Shown: positions 51,823 to 60,204, counted from the first letter of the stretch. The stretch is 64,000 nt of DNA from Bradyrhizobium cytisi (GCF_008123515.1 NZ_VSSR01000065.1:17856-81855), one strand, 5' to 3'. A program made the numbers and translations. The notes: generated by a model from the sequence alone, not told the origin.

Positions 51823-52412
51823 TCAGGCTCACCGCGCTCTGGCACCGTATCCCGAAGCCCGTGCTGTTCGGTGCCGCCATCCTGCTGCAATGCGCGCTGC
51901 TGGTTCTGATGGTCGCCGACCGCGTGAAAATCCTGCGCGAAGGCCGCGAGGTGACCTTGCAGACCCGGCCGCTCGATCCGCGCGATCTCCTGCGCGGCGA
52001 CTATGTCGTGCTCGGCTACGACATCTCGCAGGTGCCGGCAGGTGCGCTCGCCGGCCAACCGACCGCCGAGCGTAACCCGATCGTGTTCGTCAAGCTCGCA
52101 CCTGATGCCAACGGCCTCTATCAGGCGGTTTCCGTGCATGCCGCGCCTGTGACGGTCGCGGCGCCCGAAGTGCTGATCCGCGGCCGCGTGGTTTATTCCT
52201 GCGGTTCGAGTGGCCGCACCCTCTGCGACAAGCTGCAGATCAGATACGGCCTCGAAAGCTATTTCGTGCCGGAAGGCGAGGGCAAGACGCTCGAGCAGGC
52301 CCGCAACCAGCAAAAGCTGCGCGTCGTCGCCGCCGTGCTGCCCTCAGGCCGCGCCGCGATCAAGCGGCTGCTGCTCGATGGCCAGCCGGTCTATGAGGAG
52401 CCGTGGTACTAG
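51819..52412 (+). CDS. GDYXXLXY-domain protein
   Basis: 197 residues. One N-terminal membrane helix (PVLFGAAILLQCALLVLMVAD, about 14-34) is followed by the family signature DPRDLLRGDYVVLGYDIS (residues 53-70). The remainder is predicted to face the periplasm, with a pair of Cys in SCGSSGRTLCDKLQIRYGLESYFVPEGEG. The GDYXXLXY family is known to co-occur with DUF2157 proteins, as here by a four-base overlap; the pair's function is not established. Confidence 0.87.
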   Translation: MIRLTALWHRIPKPVLFGAAILLQCALLVLMVADRVKILREGREVTLQTRPLDPRDLLRGDYVVLGYDISQVPAGALAGQPTAERNPIVFVKLAPDANGLYQAVSVHAAPVTVAAPEVLIRGRVVYSCGSSGRTLCDKLQIRYGLESYFVPEGEGKTLEQARNQQKLRVVAAVLPSGRAAIKRLLLDGQPVYEEPWY

Positions 52413-53830
52413 CGGTTAGGCTGCGCGCCCAGCGCTCGCCGCAGCACGTCCCAGATCCGCGGATCGCTCATATGCGCCACGTTGAAGCGCATGGAATTCG
52501 ACGCCGATTGCGACACGCTGAACACGTTGCCGGGCGCGAGCACCACGTCCTCTTCGAGCGCGGCGCGTGCAACGGCGGTGGCATCATGCCCGTCGGCGAG
52601 GTGGCACCACAGGAAGAAGCCGCCGCGCGGCATCAGCCAGGGCTCGATCCCCAATGCCCCGAGTTTTCGCGCGACGTCGCGTCGGGTGCGCGTGAGCTTT
52701 TGCCTGAGCTCGTCCATGTGCTTGCGATAACTGCCGCCGGCCAGCACCTTTGTGATGATCTCGGTCGCGACCGGGCTCGGGCCGCCAAAGCTGATGGCGA
52801 CCTGGAGGTCGACGAGATGCTCGACCCAGTCGGCACGCGCGGCGATTTAGCCGCAGCGAACCGAGGCCGAGAGCGTCTTGGAGAAGCTGCCGATGCGGAT
52901 GACGCGGTTCAGGCCATCCAGCGCGGCAAGGCGCGGCGATCGCTCCGGCTCGAAGTCGCCAAAAATGTCGTCCTCGATGATGGTGAGGTCATGCGCGGCG
53001 GCCGCGGTCAACAGCCGGTGCGCGGTCTGGAGGGAAAGCGTCGCGCCGGTCGGATTGTGCAGCGCTGAATTGGTGATGTAGAGCCGTGGCCGTTCGCCGC
53101 TAAGAATCTGTTCGAAGCGCGCGACATCAGGGCCCGACGGCGTGTAGGGCACGCTGACGATGTTCGCCTGATGCGCGCGCAGCAGCGCACGAAAATTGAA
53201 GTAGCAGGGATCATCGACCAGCACGGTGTCGCCGGGACGAAGCAGGAAGCGGCAAATCAGGTCGGTTGCCTGCGTGCCCGAACCCGTCAGCATCAGCTGG
53301 CCGATCGAGACCTCGATCTCGTCCTCGGCGAGGCGCGCGAGAAGCAGCCGGCGCAGCGCAAGCGAGCCGGATGTCGAGCCGTAATTGGTCAGCACGCTCG
53401 CGTCGGTGCGGGCAAGCGCGCGGGCGGCGCGCCGCAACGCTGCTTCCGGCATCCACTCCGGCGGCAGCCAGCCGCAACCGGGTTTTGGCACGGCCGCATC
53501 GGCGTCGAGCGATTGCCTGGAGACCCAGAACGGATCGACCGCCCGATCGCGGCGCGGCTCGACCTCGGTCAATGCGAGCGGCGGCGTGACCATCGGCGAC
53601 ACATAGAAGCCCGCCCCGCGGCGCGCGCGGATCAGGCCTTCGGCTGCGAGGCGATCATAGGCTTCCACCACTGTGGACGGCGAGACGCGCATCGTGGCGG
53701 CAAGGCTGCGGATCGCCGGCAGGCGGTCGCCGGCACCAAGCGCGCGTCCGGCGATCTTGGCGCGGATCGCGCTCATCACGTCTATGGTCCGGGTGCCGCC
53801 GCGCCCCTTCGTTCGCGCTTCGATGTCCAA
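52409..53830 (-). pseudogene. MocR-type (GntR-aminotransferase) regulator with an in-frame stop
   Basis: The N-terminal GntR winged HTH (about 10-75: MSAIRAKIAGRALGAGDRLP, then AIRSLAATMRVSPSTVVEAY) is fused to a fold-type I aminotransferase domain, with GTRTIDV at the start and IRIGSFSKTLSASVRCG at the PLP-lysine (Lys in SFSKTLS). A TAA codon at 52849-52847 follows RCG; the family has Tyr here (RCGYIA). The remaining 146 codons (IAARADWVEHLVDLQVA to ALGAQPNR) stay in the same frame to 52409, so one substitution at 52847 explains the break. The truncated protein keeps the HTH and PLP lysine but loses the small domain. The start is TTG 53830 or ATG 53776. It is divergent from an EamA transporter, the usual target arrangement for MocR proteins. 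Confidence 0.85.
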
Positions 53831-53848
53831 GGTGTACTGCCTTCCACA

Positions 53849-53880
53849 CCAATACAGATTGGCCGGATTGTACTGGATTG
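53849..53880. promoter_or_regulatory. Candidate MocR operator
   Basis: CCAAT-ACAG-ATTGG (53849-53862) is an inverted repeat. GATTG occurs three times at 53857, 53866 and 53876, about one helical turn apart. Together they lie between the divergent MocR-type and EamA genes, like known MocR/GntR operators of direct and inverted repeats. Confidence 0.55.
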
Positions 53881-53937
53881 TCACTGGTCTCGCCACCGCC
53901 GAAGGCCGAAGATGGCAACTCAAAAAGTGGGACGGAC

Positions 53938-54798
53938 ATGCAATCTGCGGGCAGCGGCTGGGGCAACGGGCTTCTCGGCGTCATCATCTTCAGCGGCTCG
54001 CTGCCGGCGACGCGCGTCGCGGTCGGCTGCTTCTCCGCGCTGTTCCTGACGTCGGCGCGGGCAATCATCGCGGCGCTGATCGGTGCGGCCGTACTCGGCT
54101 TGCTGCGCCAGGCGTGGCCGGCGCGCCGGGATCTCGCCTCGTTGACCATCGTCTCCATCGGCGTCGTGGTCGGCTTCCCCTTGCTGACGGCGCTGGCGCT
54201 CCAGCACATCACCTCGGCGCACTCGATCGTCTTCATCGGCCTGCTGCCGCTGTCGACCGCGATCTTCGCCGTGCTGCGTGGCGGCGAGCGGCCGCAGCCG
54301 CTGTTCTGGCTGTTCGCAATTCTCGGCAGCGCCACGGTGGCAGGCTTTGCCCTCTCGAATGACGGCACCGCATCAGTCGCCGGCGATCTCCTGATGGTGG
54401 CCGCGATCGTGCTCTGCGGGCTCGGCTACGCCGAGGGTGCCGCGCTGTCGCGCCGGATTGGCGGCTGGCAGGTCATCTCCTGGGCGTTGCTGTTGGCGCT
54501 GCCGCTGATGCTGCCCGTCATGGTCTGGACCTGGCCGTCGACATGGAGCGACGTCGGTGCGTCGGCCTGGATCGGGCTCGCTTATGTCTCGATCTTCAGC
54601 ATGTTCGTCGGATTCATCTTCTGGTATCGCGGGCTAGCGATCGGCGGCATCGCTCGCGTCGGCCAGTTGCAGCAGCTGCAGCCCTTCTTCGGCCTGGCGC
54701 TCGCAGGCTTCCTGCTGCACGAGCCAGTCGCCTGGAGCATGGTCGCCGCGACCGCGCTCGTCGTCGTCTGCGTGTTCTTCGCGCGACGATATGCCTGA
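53938..54798 (+). CDS. EamA-family transporter
   Basis: 286 residues with about ten membrane helices in two EamA halves (NGLLGVIIFSGSLPATRVAVG at the start; AWIGLAYVSIFSMFVGFIFWYRG in the second half). ATG 53938 (MQSAGSGWGNGLLGV) is preferred to an upstream in-frame TTG at 53878, which would overlap the candidate operator. A small-molecule or amino-acid exporter is likely; the substrate is unknown. It is divergent from the broken MocR gene, so its control may now be altered. Confidence 0.88.
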   Translation: MQSAGSGWGNGLLGVIIFSGSLPATRVAVGCFSALFLTSARAIIAALIGAAVLGLLRQAWPARRDLASLTIVSIGVVVGFPLLTALALQHITSAHSIVFIGLLPLSTAIFAVLRGGERPQPLFWLFAILGSATVAGFALSNDGTASVAGDLLMVAAIVLCGLGYAEGAALSRRIGGWQVISWALLLALPLMLPVMVWTWPSTWSDVGASAWIGLAYVSIFSMFVGFIFWYRGLAIGGIARVGQLQQLQPFFGLALAGFLLHEPVAWSMVAATALVVVCVFFARRYA

Positions 54799-54810
54799 GG
54801 CCCTCGCGCT

Positions 54811-56025
54811 TCACTCTTGCCCCATCACCGTCCGCGTCAGCGCGCTTCTTGCAAATTTCTTCAATGGCATCGGCTTGCCGAACAGATAGCCCTGCACGAG
54901 GTCGAAACCGAGCTCGTTGGCGGCCACCAGGTCGGCTCGGCTTTCGATTCCTTCGGCGGCCGTGCGCACACCGTAACTCTGCGCGAGCTCGACGATATGA
55001 CGGCACACCGTCCGCTTCAGGCGATCATTGCCGCAGCCGGTGATGAATTGCCGGTCGGCCTTCAGGTTGATGAAGGGGATATTGTCCAGGCCCATCAGCT
55101 CCGGCCAGTTGGCGCCGAGATTGTCGATCGACAGGCCGATATTGTGGAAGCGCATTTCGCGCGCAGCTTCGGTGAGGAATTCGATGTCGTGGATCGCCTC
55201 TTCGCTGGCGATCTCGACTGTCAGTCCGCCGAAGGCCGGATGCGTCGGCACGCGGCGGCAGAGATCGCGCACGGCCTGCGGCTCCCTCAGGTAGGGCGCA
55301 GGCAGGTTGATCGACAGATCGACTGCGCTCTGCCGCTCCAGGAGATAGTGCCAGTCCTGCAGCGCGCGCTCGATCACGAACTCCGAGAGGGCGCGGAAAT
55401 GCGGATCATGGGCCTCGGGAATGAAATAGGCCGGCGGCACCACACCCCAGGTCGGATGCCGCATCCGCACCAGCGCCTCGGCGCCGCAGCGGACCAGCGA
55501 GCGCGCGTCGATTTTCGACTGGTACCAGAGCTCGAGCCAGCCCGCATGCAGGGCCTCGCCGACATGCACGGCCGGGCTCGGTGCCGGCTCCTCGGGCAGC
55601 AGCATCGCCACGCGCTCGCGCAGCGTCTCCGCGGCAAAGGGCGTTGTGAGCGGCGGCAGCATCGCAAGTCCATATTCCTCGCCGACCTGCTGTACCGCCT
55701 TCAGGATGATCGACTCGCGGGCGCCGACCGCTACCACCTTGCCGGCAAAGGCCTCGCGCACCAGCGTCTCCAGAAATTTTCCCGGCTCGATGCCATCAGC
55801 GGCGACGCCGAACAGGATCAGGTCCGGCAATTCGCTGGCGAGCACCGTTTGCAACTCGTCCGCGCTGCCGCATTCGCTGGTGACGAAGCCGAGATCCTCG
55901 AGCACGTCGCTCAGGAAGGCGCGCAGATGGCGCTTGCCGTCGGCCACGCAGGCGCGCGGCGTCACCTTTCGCCGTCCGAAGGTCTTAGGCCTCCGCTCGG
56001 CGACTTCACTGATCCCATCACTCAT
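54811..56025 (-). CDS. EAL-domain protein with pseudo-receiver, partly degenerate
   Basis: 404 residues. The N-terminal part (about 24-135) looks like a receiver domain, but the phospho-Asp position has Gly73 (LPDLILFG) and the acidic pocket is reduced to ACVADGK. The EAL domain spans about 155-400. Conserved: Glu183 in GAEALVRM, Asn240 in DLSINLP, Glu271 in VEIASEEAI, Lys322 in INLKADR, Glu358 in AAEGIES and QGYLFGKPM. In the loop that reads DDFGTG in active enzymes it has DNLGAN (301-306), so the second metal-binding Asp is Asn302. Either it is a weak c-di-GMP phosphodiesterase or a c-di-GMP sensor. No membrane segments. Monocistronic. Confidence 0.85.
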   Translation of the reverse strand: MSDGISEVAERRPKTFGRRKVTPRACVADGKRHLRAFLSDVLEDLGFVTSECGSADELQTVLASELPDLILFGVAADGIEPGKFLETLVREAFAGKVVAVGARESIILKAVQQVGEEYGLAMLPPLTTPFAAETLRERVAMLLPEEPAPSPAVHVGEALHAGWLELWYQSKIDARSLVRCGAEALVRMRHPTWGVVPPAYFIPEAHDPHFRALSEFVIERALQDWHYLLERQSAVDLSINLPAPYLREPQAVRDLCRRVPTHPAFGGLTVEIASEEAIHDIEFLTEAAREMRFHNIGLSIDNLGANWPELMGLDNIPFINLKADRQFITGCGNDRLKRTVCRHIVELAQSYGVRTAAEGIESRADLVAANELGFDLVQGYLFGKPMPLKKFARSALTRTVMGQE

Positions 56026-56310
56026 CGCACACCACTCCCGTTTCGTGACGGTGGTGTTACCGATATGAGCGGATTCAAATATGGAGAGCTTCAGTCGATT
56101 GTCGAATTATCCGGGTAACGTTAAAGCCGCCATCATATGTAAAATTGTCCGGATTATCTTCGAGAAGATTTCACTTTCGCCGGCGTTTTGCGCGCAGCGG
56201 CGCGGCAATCGCTGAGATTTCCAAGAGGACGCCGACCGCACGTGAGCGCAGCCGGTGTCCTGCAATTGGACGAAGCTGCGCGCGCTTCGCCCAAATCAAT
56301 AACGCCGGTA
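56026..56310. other. Gap between the EAL gene and the exported-protein gene
   Basis: 285 bases. A low-GC part (about 56040-56170) lies upstream of the EAL gene and includes GTAACGTTAAAG, so it probably contains that gene's promoter. No repeat, RNA gene or reading frame was recognised. Confidence 0.55.
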
Positions 56311-56736
56311 TCAGTTGGCCGTCGCCTTTTCGTGCTCGGCCACGCCGACGGCCTCGTAGTCATAGGTCGGATAGAATTCGGTGCGGTACGGCCCCCAGGC
56401 GGTGTCCTCGATGATGCGGTTGACCTCGCGCAGCCGCGAGGCCGGCAGCCGCAGCGTGACCACCTGGCCGATCCCCATCATCACGTACCAGCTCACGACC
56501 TCCACGCCCGCCGGTGGAAAGGCTTTGCGGAAGCCTTGCCTGTCGAGCTGCGCGTTCAGCTCACTGAGCGGACGCGACTGGTCGTGCTTGAAGAAGACGG
56601 TGAGCAGCACGGCATTGTCGGCGGTCGGCGCGGCGTTGCCGGAGGGCGGTGCCGTCTGCGCCATCGTCGCCGGTGTGAGCGCGCATGCGCCCGTCAGCCA
56701 CGCCGTCACCATCAACACCAGTCGGATTGATCTCAT
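56311..56736 (-). CDS. Exported protein, unknown function
   Basis: 141 residues with a signal peptide (MRSIRLVLMVTAWLTGACALTPATMAQ). LTGAC could also be a lipobox, which would make it a lipoprotein. The mature part contains AVLLTVFFKHDQSRPLSELNAQLDRQGFRKAFPPAGVEVVSWYVMMGIGQVVTLRLPASRLREVNRIIED, which looks like a compact alpha/beta domain. I do not recognise a named family. It stands alone, with gaps of about 285 bases before and 395 bases after it. Confidence 0.72.
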   Translation of the reverse strand: MRSIRLVLMVTAWLTGACALTPATMAQTAPPSGNAAPTADNAVLLTVFFKHDQSRPLSELNAQLDRQGFRKAFPPAGVEVVSWYVMMGIGQVVTLRLPASRLREVNRIIEDTAWGPYRTEFYPTYDYEAVGVAEHEKATAN

Positions 56737-57131
56737 CGCCTATCTCCTTCCCAATGCAGCATGCGATGCATCGGAGAATAGGAGCGATACGTTCAGTCCA
56801 CGAATTCATTTTCGCGCGATGCGCGCATGTTCCCCCGCCGCGCGTGTCAGTCATGCGACAACTCGCGCAGGCACCGGGCCGACAAGTGTGAAGCACCTCA
56901 CATGCGTCTTGCTGCACCTGCGCTATTGGTCCACCTAGCCGGTGGTGGGCTGTCAGGGATTGCAGCTATGACGACGCGGCGATTGATCTATTGGTGGTTC
57001 AGGTTCGTGATGTCAGGGCGATTTCTCGATCGCTTCCTGTGCCTGCCGCACGCGCCCGAATAGCGGGGAGACATTTTCTGTTTGAGCATGATCTTGTCGG
57101 AAAACCGCTTCACATTTTTCCGGATCATGCT
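56737..57131. other. Gap between exported-protein gene and the 387-residue protein gene
   Basis: 395 bases. Apart from the palindromic repeat at 57084-57132 I see no gene or clear promoter. The stretch 56885-56960 (GTGAAGCACCTCACATGCGT region) lies upstream of the exported-protein gene on the opposite strand and may hold its control region. Confidence 0.55.
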
Positions 57132-57132
57132 C
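57084..57132. repeat. GAGCATGATC palindromic repeat
   Basis: GAGCATGAT (57084-57092) and ATCATGCTC (57124-57132) are exact inverted ends; inside, CGGAAAAC and TTTTTCCGG also pair. The sequence type TAGAGCATGATC...GATCATGCTC is familiar in Rhizobiales genomes. It overlaps the stop codon of the adjacent gene by one base, so it may act as its terminator. Confidence 0.85.
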
Positions 57133-58295
57133 TAAGTCGCCCCGATCAATTTGCGAAGCGCCGCCGCGCCGTCCTGCACGGCGTCGCGGCCCTTCCAGGC
57201 CAGATAGCTCAGCTTGCCGCCCAGCGTTTCCTGGCTGCGCAGCCGGCGCGATCCGAGGATGTGACCGACATTGGCGGGGAAGCGGCTGACCTCGGCCGAC
57301 ACCAGCGCCGCGATCGCATCCATCAGTTGCTGAAGCCGGGCGCCCCATTCGCTCTGCTCGATGCCGTCGATGCGAAGCTTGAGCGCGTGTTCGGCCTCGT
57401 AGATTTCGGTGAGCAGGTCGCGCGCGACGAGGAAACGGTTGTGGCGAAGTGCGATCCGCAGGGCGAGGCGCTTGTCGTCGAGCCGGTCGAGCACCATGGG
57501 AACGACGCAAGCATAGGGCGCCGCTGCAATGTCGGCGGCGCTCTTGCTCGCGGCCGCATTGGTCGCAAGGTATGCGAGCTGCCAGAATGTCTTCAGGCGC
57601 CTCGCCACCAGCGCCAGTGCAAAAGGCAGCGCATTGGGATTGACCTTCTTGAACGCGTCGAGCCGCGCGGTGATCTGGGCGACCTGGCCGTCGTCGAATT
57701 TCGTGATGGTCTCGGGCAGCTTCGCGTTGAACTTCGGCAGTGCGTCGCCGGCGCGCAGCACCTGCTGCATCTTCTTCACGTCGTTGAAGGCGGTGCGCGA
57801 AGCCGTGTATTGCGCGAGCTTGCCGCGCGCGAACTCTGTGCTCTCGGCCGAGGCGAGCGTGTTCTCGAGCACCTTGACGACCTTGAACTGAAAGGTCGTC
57901 GCGATCTTCAGCACTTCCTTGGGATTGTTGGCGGTGACCTGGTCGTTGATCGCCTTGACGTAGTCGCGCGCCATGGTCGGCAGCAGGTCGCGGCAGATCC
58001 ATTCCCAGATCGGGGTGAGCGTGTTGCGCGAGATCCGTCCCGCATTGGCGTGCTCGGGCGCGCCGTCGATCAGGAGCAGCTCGAGCGGCGCGAAGAAGTA
58101 GCGCGAAGGATTGGTGGCGCGCGCCTGGTTCGATCCGTCCTTGCGGAACTCGGCGCGCAGTTTTGCCTGCACGCCGGCCGATCCCGGCATGTCGATGCCG
58201 CACGATTCGAGCCGCTCGAGTTCGCTCAGCAGACAGCTGCGCGACAACGGCGTCAGCTTCTGCAGGAACTCCGAAAGCTGGTCGACCTCGTCCAT
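57132..58295 (-). CDS. Helical protein of unknown function, 387 residues
   Basis: ATG 58295 (MDEVDQLSEFLQKLTPLSRSCLLSELERLE) is chosen; the frame is open to 58379. The translation is mostly alpha-helical, without signal peptide or membrane segments, and has no motif I can tie to an enzyme. Notable stretches are RYFFAPLELLLIDGAPEHANAGRISRNTLTPIWEWICRDLLP (about 65-105), LRIALRHNRFLVARDLLTEIYEAEHALKLRIDGIEQSEWG and a conserved-looking C-terminus LSYLAWKGRDAVQDGAAALRKLIG. Probably cytoplasmic. The gene is monocistronic. Function unknown. Confidence 0.8.
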   Translation of the reverse strand: MDEVDQLSEFLQKLTPLSRSCLLSELERLESCGIDMPGSAGVQAKLRAEFRKDGSNQARATNPSRYFFAPLELLLIDGAPEHANAGRISRNTLTPIWEWICRDLLPTMARDYVKAINDQVTANNPKEVLKIATTFQFKVVKVLENTLASAESTEFARGKLAQYTASRTAFNDVKKMQQVLRAGDALPKFNAKLPETITKFDDGQVAQITARLDAFKKVNPNALPFALALVARRLKTFWQLAYLATNAAASKSAADIAAAPYACVVPMVLDRLDDKRLALRIALRHNRFLVARDLLTEIYEAEHALKLRIDGIEQSEWGARLQQLMDAIAALVSAEVSRFPANVGHILGSRRLRSQETLGGKLSYLAWKGRDAVQDGAAALRKLIGAT

Positions 58296-58636
58296 GGCAC
58301 GCAATCTCTCGCAACGATTCCAGCAGGCCTGCCGGCGGCCCAGTGCATGGAGGCATTTGCGCGCTCTCAATTGTGACAAAGAGAAGCAGGCCGCCGTTAA
58401 TTTATCCGTAAAATCCGGGGCGCCGCGGGCAAGCGAGTCGCGATCGTTGAGGATGCCCCCGGCGCTCTGCTCATGATTTAGGCAGGTTTATCAACCCTGA
58501 CATGGTCAAATATCCCAGTCTGCAAGCATAAATTGTGCCTGCGTCGCCTTTTCAGCACAGAAGCGACGAAATCGCCGTAGTCTTACGGAGAAAAAAGTTA
58601 ACCACAGACCGCCCCGGGTTCCGCTACACAAGTCAC
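58296..58636. other. Divergent intergenic region
   Basis: 341 bases between two divergent genes, with a low-GC part (about 58380-58620). TGACATGGTCA (58498-58508) is a short palindrome, and CAAGTTAACC-like AGTTAACC lies at 58596, near the start of the FixL/FixJ-like gene. No firm promoter could be assigned. Confidence 0.55.
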
Positions 58637-59257
58637 ATGGGGTCACAGAACGATACGGTTGCTGATTCGCGGCCGTCGGAATGGTTCGAAAGCAGCACTG
58701 CTCCGACCGAAGAGCTCGATTTCGTCCGGCTGAATGCCGCCCGCGCCAAGGCGGCCGACGAGATGGCCGCGGCCATCGCCCGCGAGCTCAACGGTCCCCT
58801 GACCGCGCTCCTGCTCTACATGGGCGAGATCAAGCACCACAGCGACCAGCTCGCGCCCGTCTCGGCGGACCGTGCCTATTTGCAGCAGGTGGTGGAGAAC
58901 GCACTGGCGCAGACCGAGCGCGTCTGCGGCCTGGTCAAGCAGCTCGCCGGCTCTCACAAGGGCGCGTTGCCTGCGCCGTCCACAACCGAGGATGCCGAGT
59001 CGAGGGCCGGCCGCGTGCTGCCGGCGCCGCGCGAGGCGGGCTCCGAATTATCGAGCCTGTCGGGCAAGCGGCTGACCAAGCGCGAGCGTGAAGTGCTGCG
59101 GCTGATCAGCGAGGGATTTTCGAACAAGCAGGGGGCGCTGCGGATGCAGATCAGCCCGCGCACCTTCGAGAGCCATCGGGCCGAAGCGATGCGCAAGCTC
59201 GGCGCGCGCAACACCGCGGACCTTGTCCGCGCGGCGCTGCTGCATTCGATCGATTGA
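58637..59257 (+). CDS. FixL-like dimerisation domain fused to FixJ-like HTH
   Basis: 206 residues. Residues 40-105 follow the HisKA dimerisation pattern of FixL-type kinases (DEMAAAIARELNGPLTALLLY...QQVVENALAQTERVCGLVKQL). The residue before ELNGPL, where the phospho-acceptor His stands in AHELNQPL, is Arg49. There is no ATP-binding kinase domain and no receiver. A Pro/Ser-rich linker (110-142) leads to a LuxR/FixJ HTH (146-203: LTKREREVLRLISEGFSNKQ, then ISPRTFESHRAEAMRKLGAR). It cannot be phosphorylated in the normal way; the helical part probably provides dimerisation or an interaction with another kinase. ATG 58637 fits best; the frame is open to 58535. Target genes unknown. Confidence 0.82.
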   Translation: MGSQNDTVADSRPSEWFESSTAPTEELDFVRLNAARAKAADEMAAAIARELNGPLTALLLYMGEIKHHSDQLAPVSADRAYLQQVVENALAQTERVCGLVKQLAGSHKGALPAPSTTEDAESRAGRVLPAPREAGSELSSLSGKRLTKREREVLRLISEGFSNKQGALRMQISPRTFESHRAEAMRKLGARNTADLVRAALLHSID

Positions 59258-59297
59258 GGCCGTCGTCTGGCGCCGCCTGGTAGCGGCGCGGTCGCGC

Positions 59298-59546
59298 CTA
59301 AAAATAATCCTCGGCGAAGGGGCGCACGCGCGAATTGGACCGCCGCGCCTTCGGCTCTTCCTTCGGGGCACTTGGGATGATGGTGATGGTCCAGCGCGGC
59401 GGGATGGTCGAATCCTGCTCCAGCACCGAGCGGACAAAACCCGTCACCGTGGACTCGCCCGCCTTCACCGTGGCCATCCGGCCGTTGAACTGCGCGATGC
59501 GGAAGCGACGGACCTCTTTCTGGTCCGCAGTCTCATAGGTGAACAT
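59298..59546 (-). CDS. Small conserved-type protein
   Basis: 82 residues, MFTYETADQKEVRRFRIAQF at the start and a basic C-terminus (PKEEPKARRSNSRVRPFAEDYF). The middle, FNGRMATVKAGESTVTGFVRSVLEQ with RWTITIIP, is strand-rich. A good AGGAGGGTTT ribosome site precedes ATG 59546. I do not recognise the family. It lies between two signalling genes, convergent with the FixL/FixJ-like gene. Confidence 0.7.
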   Translation of the reverse strand: MFTYETADQKEVRRFRIAQFNGRMATVKAGESTVTGFVRSVLEQDSTIPPRWTITIIPSAPKEEPKARRSNSRVRPFAEDYF

Positions 59547-59643
59547 GGAAACCCTCCTGGTTTCCGGCGACTATCGCCACCTATGATTAGTCATCTGTGA
59601 AAATTGCAAACCGTATAAGTACGGCGGGTGCAGGCGGCGATGG

Positions 59644-60174
59644 TCAGTCCTGCGGTTCCTGCGCCTTCGCGGCGGTGAAAGCCTCATCCATCTGCTGCCG
59701 TAGATCGCTGAATTCGGCGTCGTCCAGGGTGCCGGCGGTGCTCTCGAGCCGCAGCGCCAGCGCCGCGAGCCTGAGATAGCCGAACGTCCTGGCCGTGCTC
59801 TTCAGCGAATGCGCCTCGCGCGTGATCCGGCCACGATGCTGGCCGAGCGCGAGCGTATGAAACAGCTTGAGCCGCGCGCTCGTCTCGCTCCAGAACACCG
59901 CGCGCACTTCACAGGCGCCGTCCTCGCCGATCTCGCGCACGAGCACGATGAACGCGCCAGGCTCGCGCAGCGGTTCAAGCTCGCGCAGGGGCGCGGTAGG
60001 GAGCGCGCCCTGCGCGGGCGCGAAAGCGGCGTCGAACATGGTGTCCCGGTCCCCGTGATGCGCGTCGCGGTGCGAGGCGTCCGGGACATCTACGCTATCC
60101 CGATTTCGGTTCTGGTCACCAGATAGGCTGTGTTTGCAAGCGGCGTTAAGCACTTGCTTTACCATGCGCCGCAA
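59644..60174 (-). CDS. Stand-alone Hpt-domain protein
   Basis: 176 residues, or 131 if ATG 60039 (MFDAAFAPAQG) is the start; the residues upstream of it look unconserved. The C-terminal half is a histidine phosphotransfer domain: phospho-His in REAHSLKSTARTFGYLRLAALALRLES and a final helix DLRQQMDEAFTAAKAQ. The N-terminal half contains PGAFIVLVREIGEDGACEVRAVFWSETSARLKLFH. It could pass phosphate between a hybrid kinase and a receiver, such as the single-domain regulator at 61648, but no partner is adjacent in an operon. Confidence 0.78.
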   Translation of the reverse strand: MRRMVKQVLNAACKHSLSGDQNRNRDSVDVPDASHRDAHHGDRDTMFDAAFAPAQGALPTAPLRELEPLREPGAFIVLVREIGEDGACEVRAVFWSETSARLKLFHTLALGQHRGRITREAHSLKSTARTFGYLRLAALALRLESTAGTLDDAEFSDLRQQMDEAFTAAKAQEPQD

Positions 60175-60204
60175 GCACCTGCTTGACCATGTGCCGCGCG
60201 CCCG

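Noticed and set aside
56991..58376. A 461-codon open frame on the + strand, and a 447-codon frame on the - strand at 57013-58356
   Set aside because: Both overlap the 57132-58295 gene in other frames. The chosen frame has the more normal composition (Leu, Ala, Asp, Lys balanced) and codon pattern; the others are Arg-rich or His-rich.
58498..58511. A FixK/Fnr-like box (CTGA...TCAA) near the FixL/FixJ-like gene
   Set aside because: The gap between half-sites is five bases, not six, and one half-site is mismatched.
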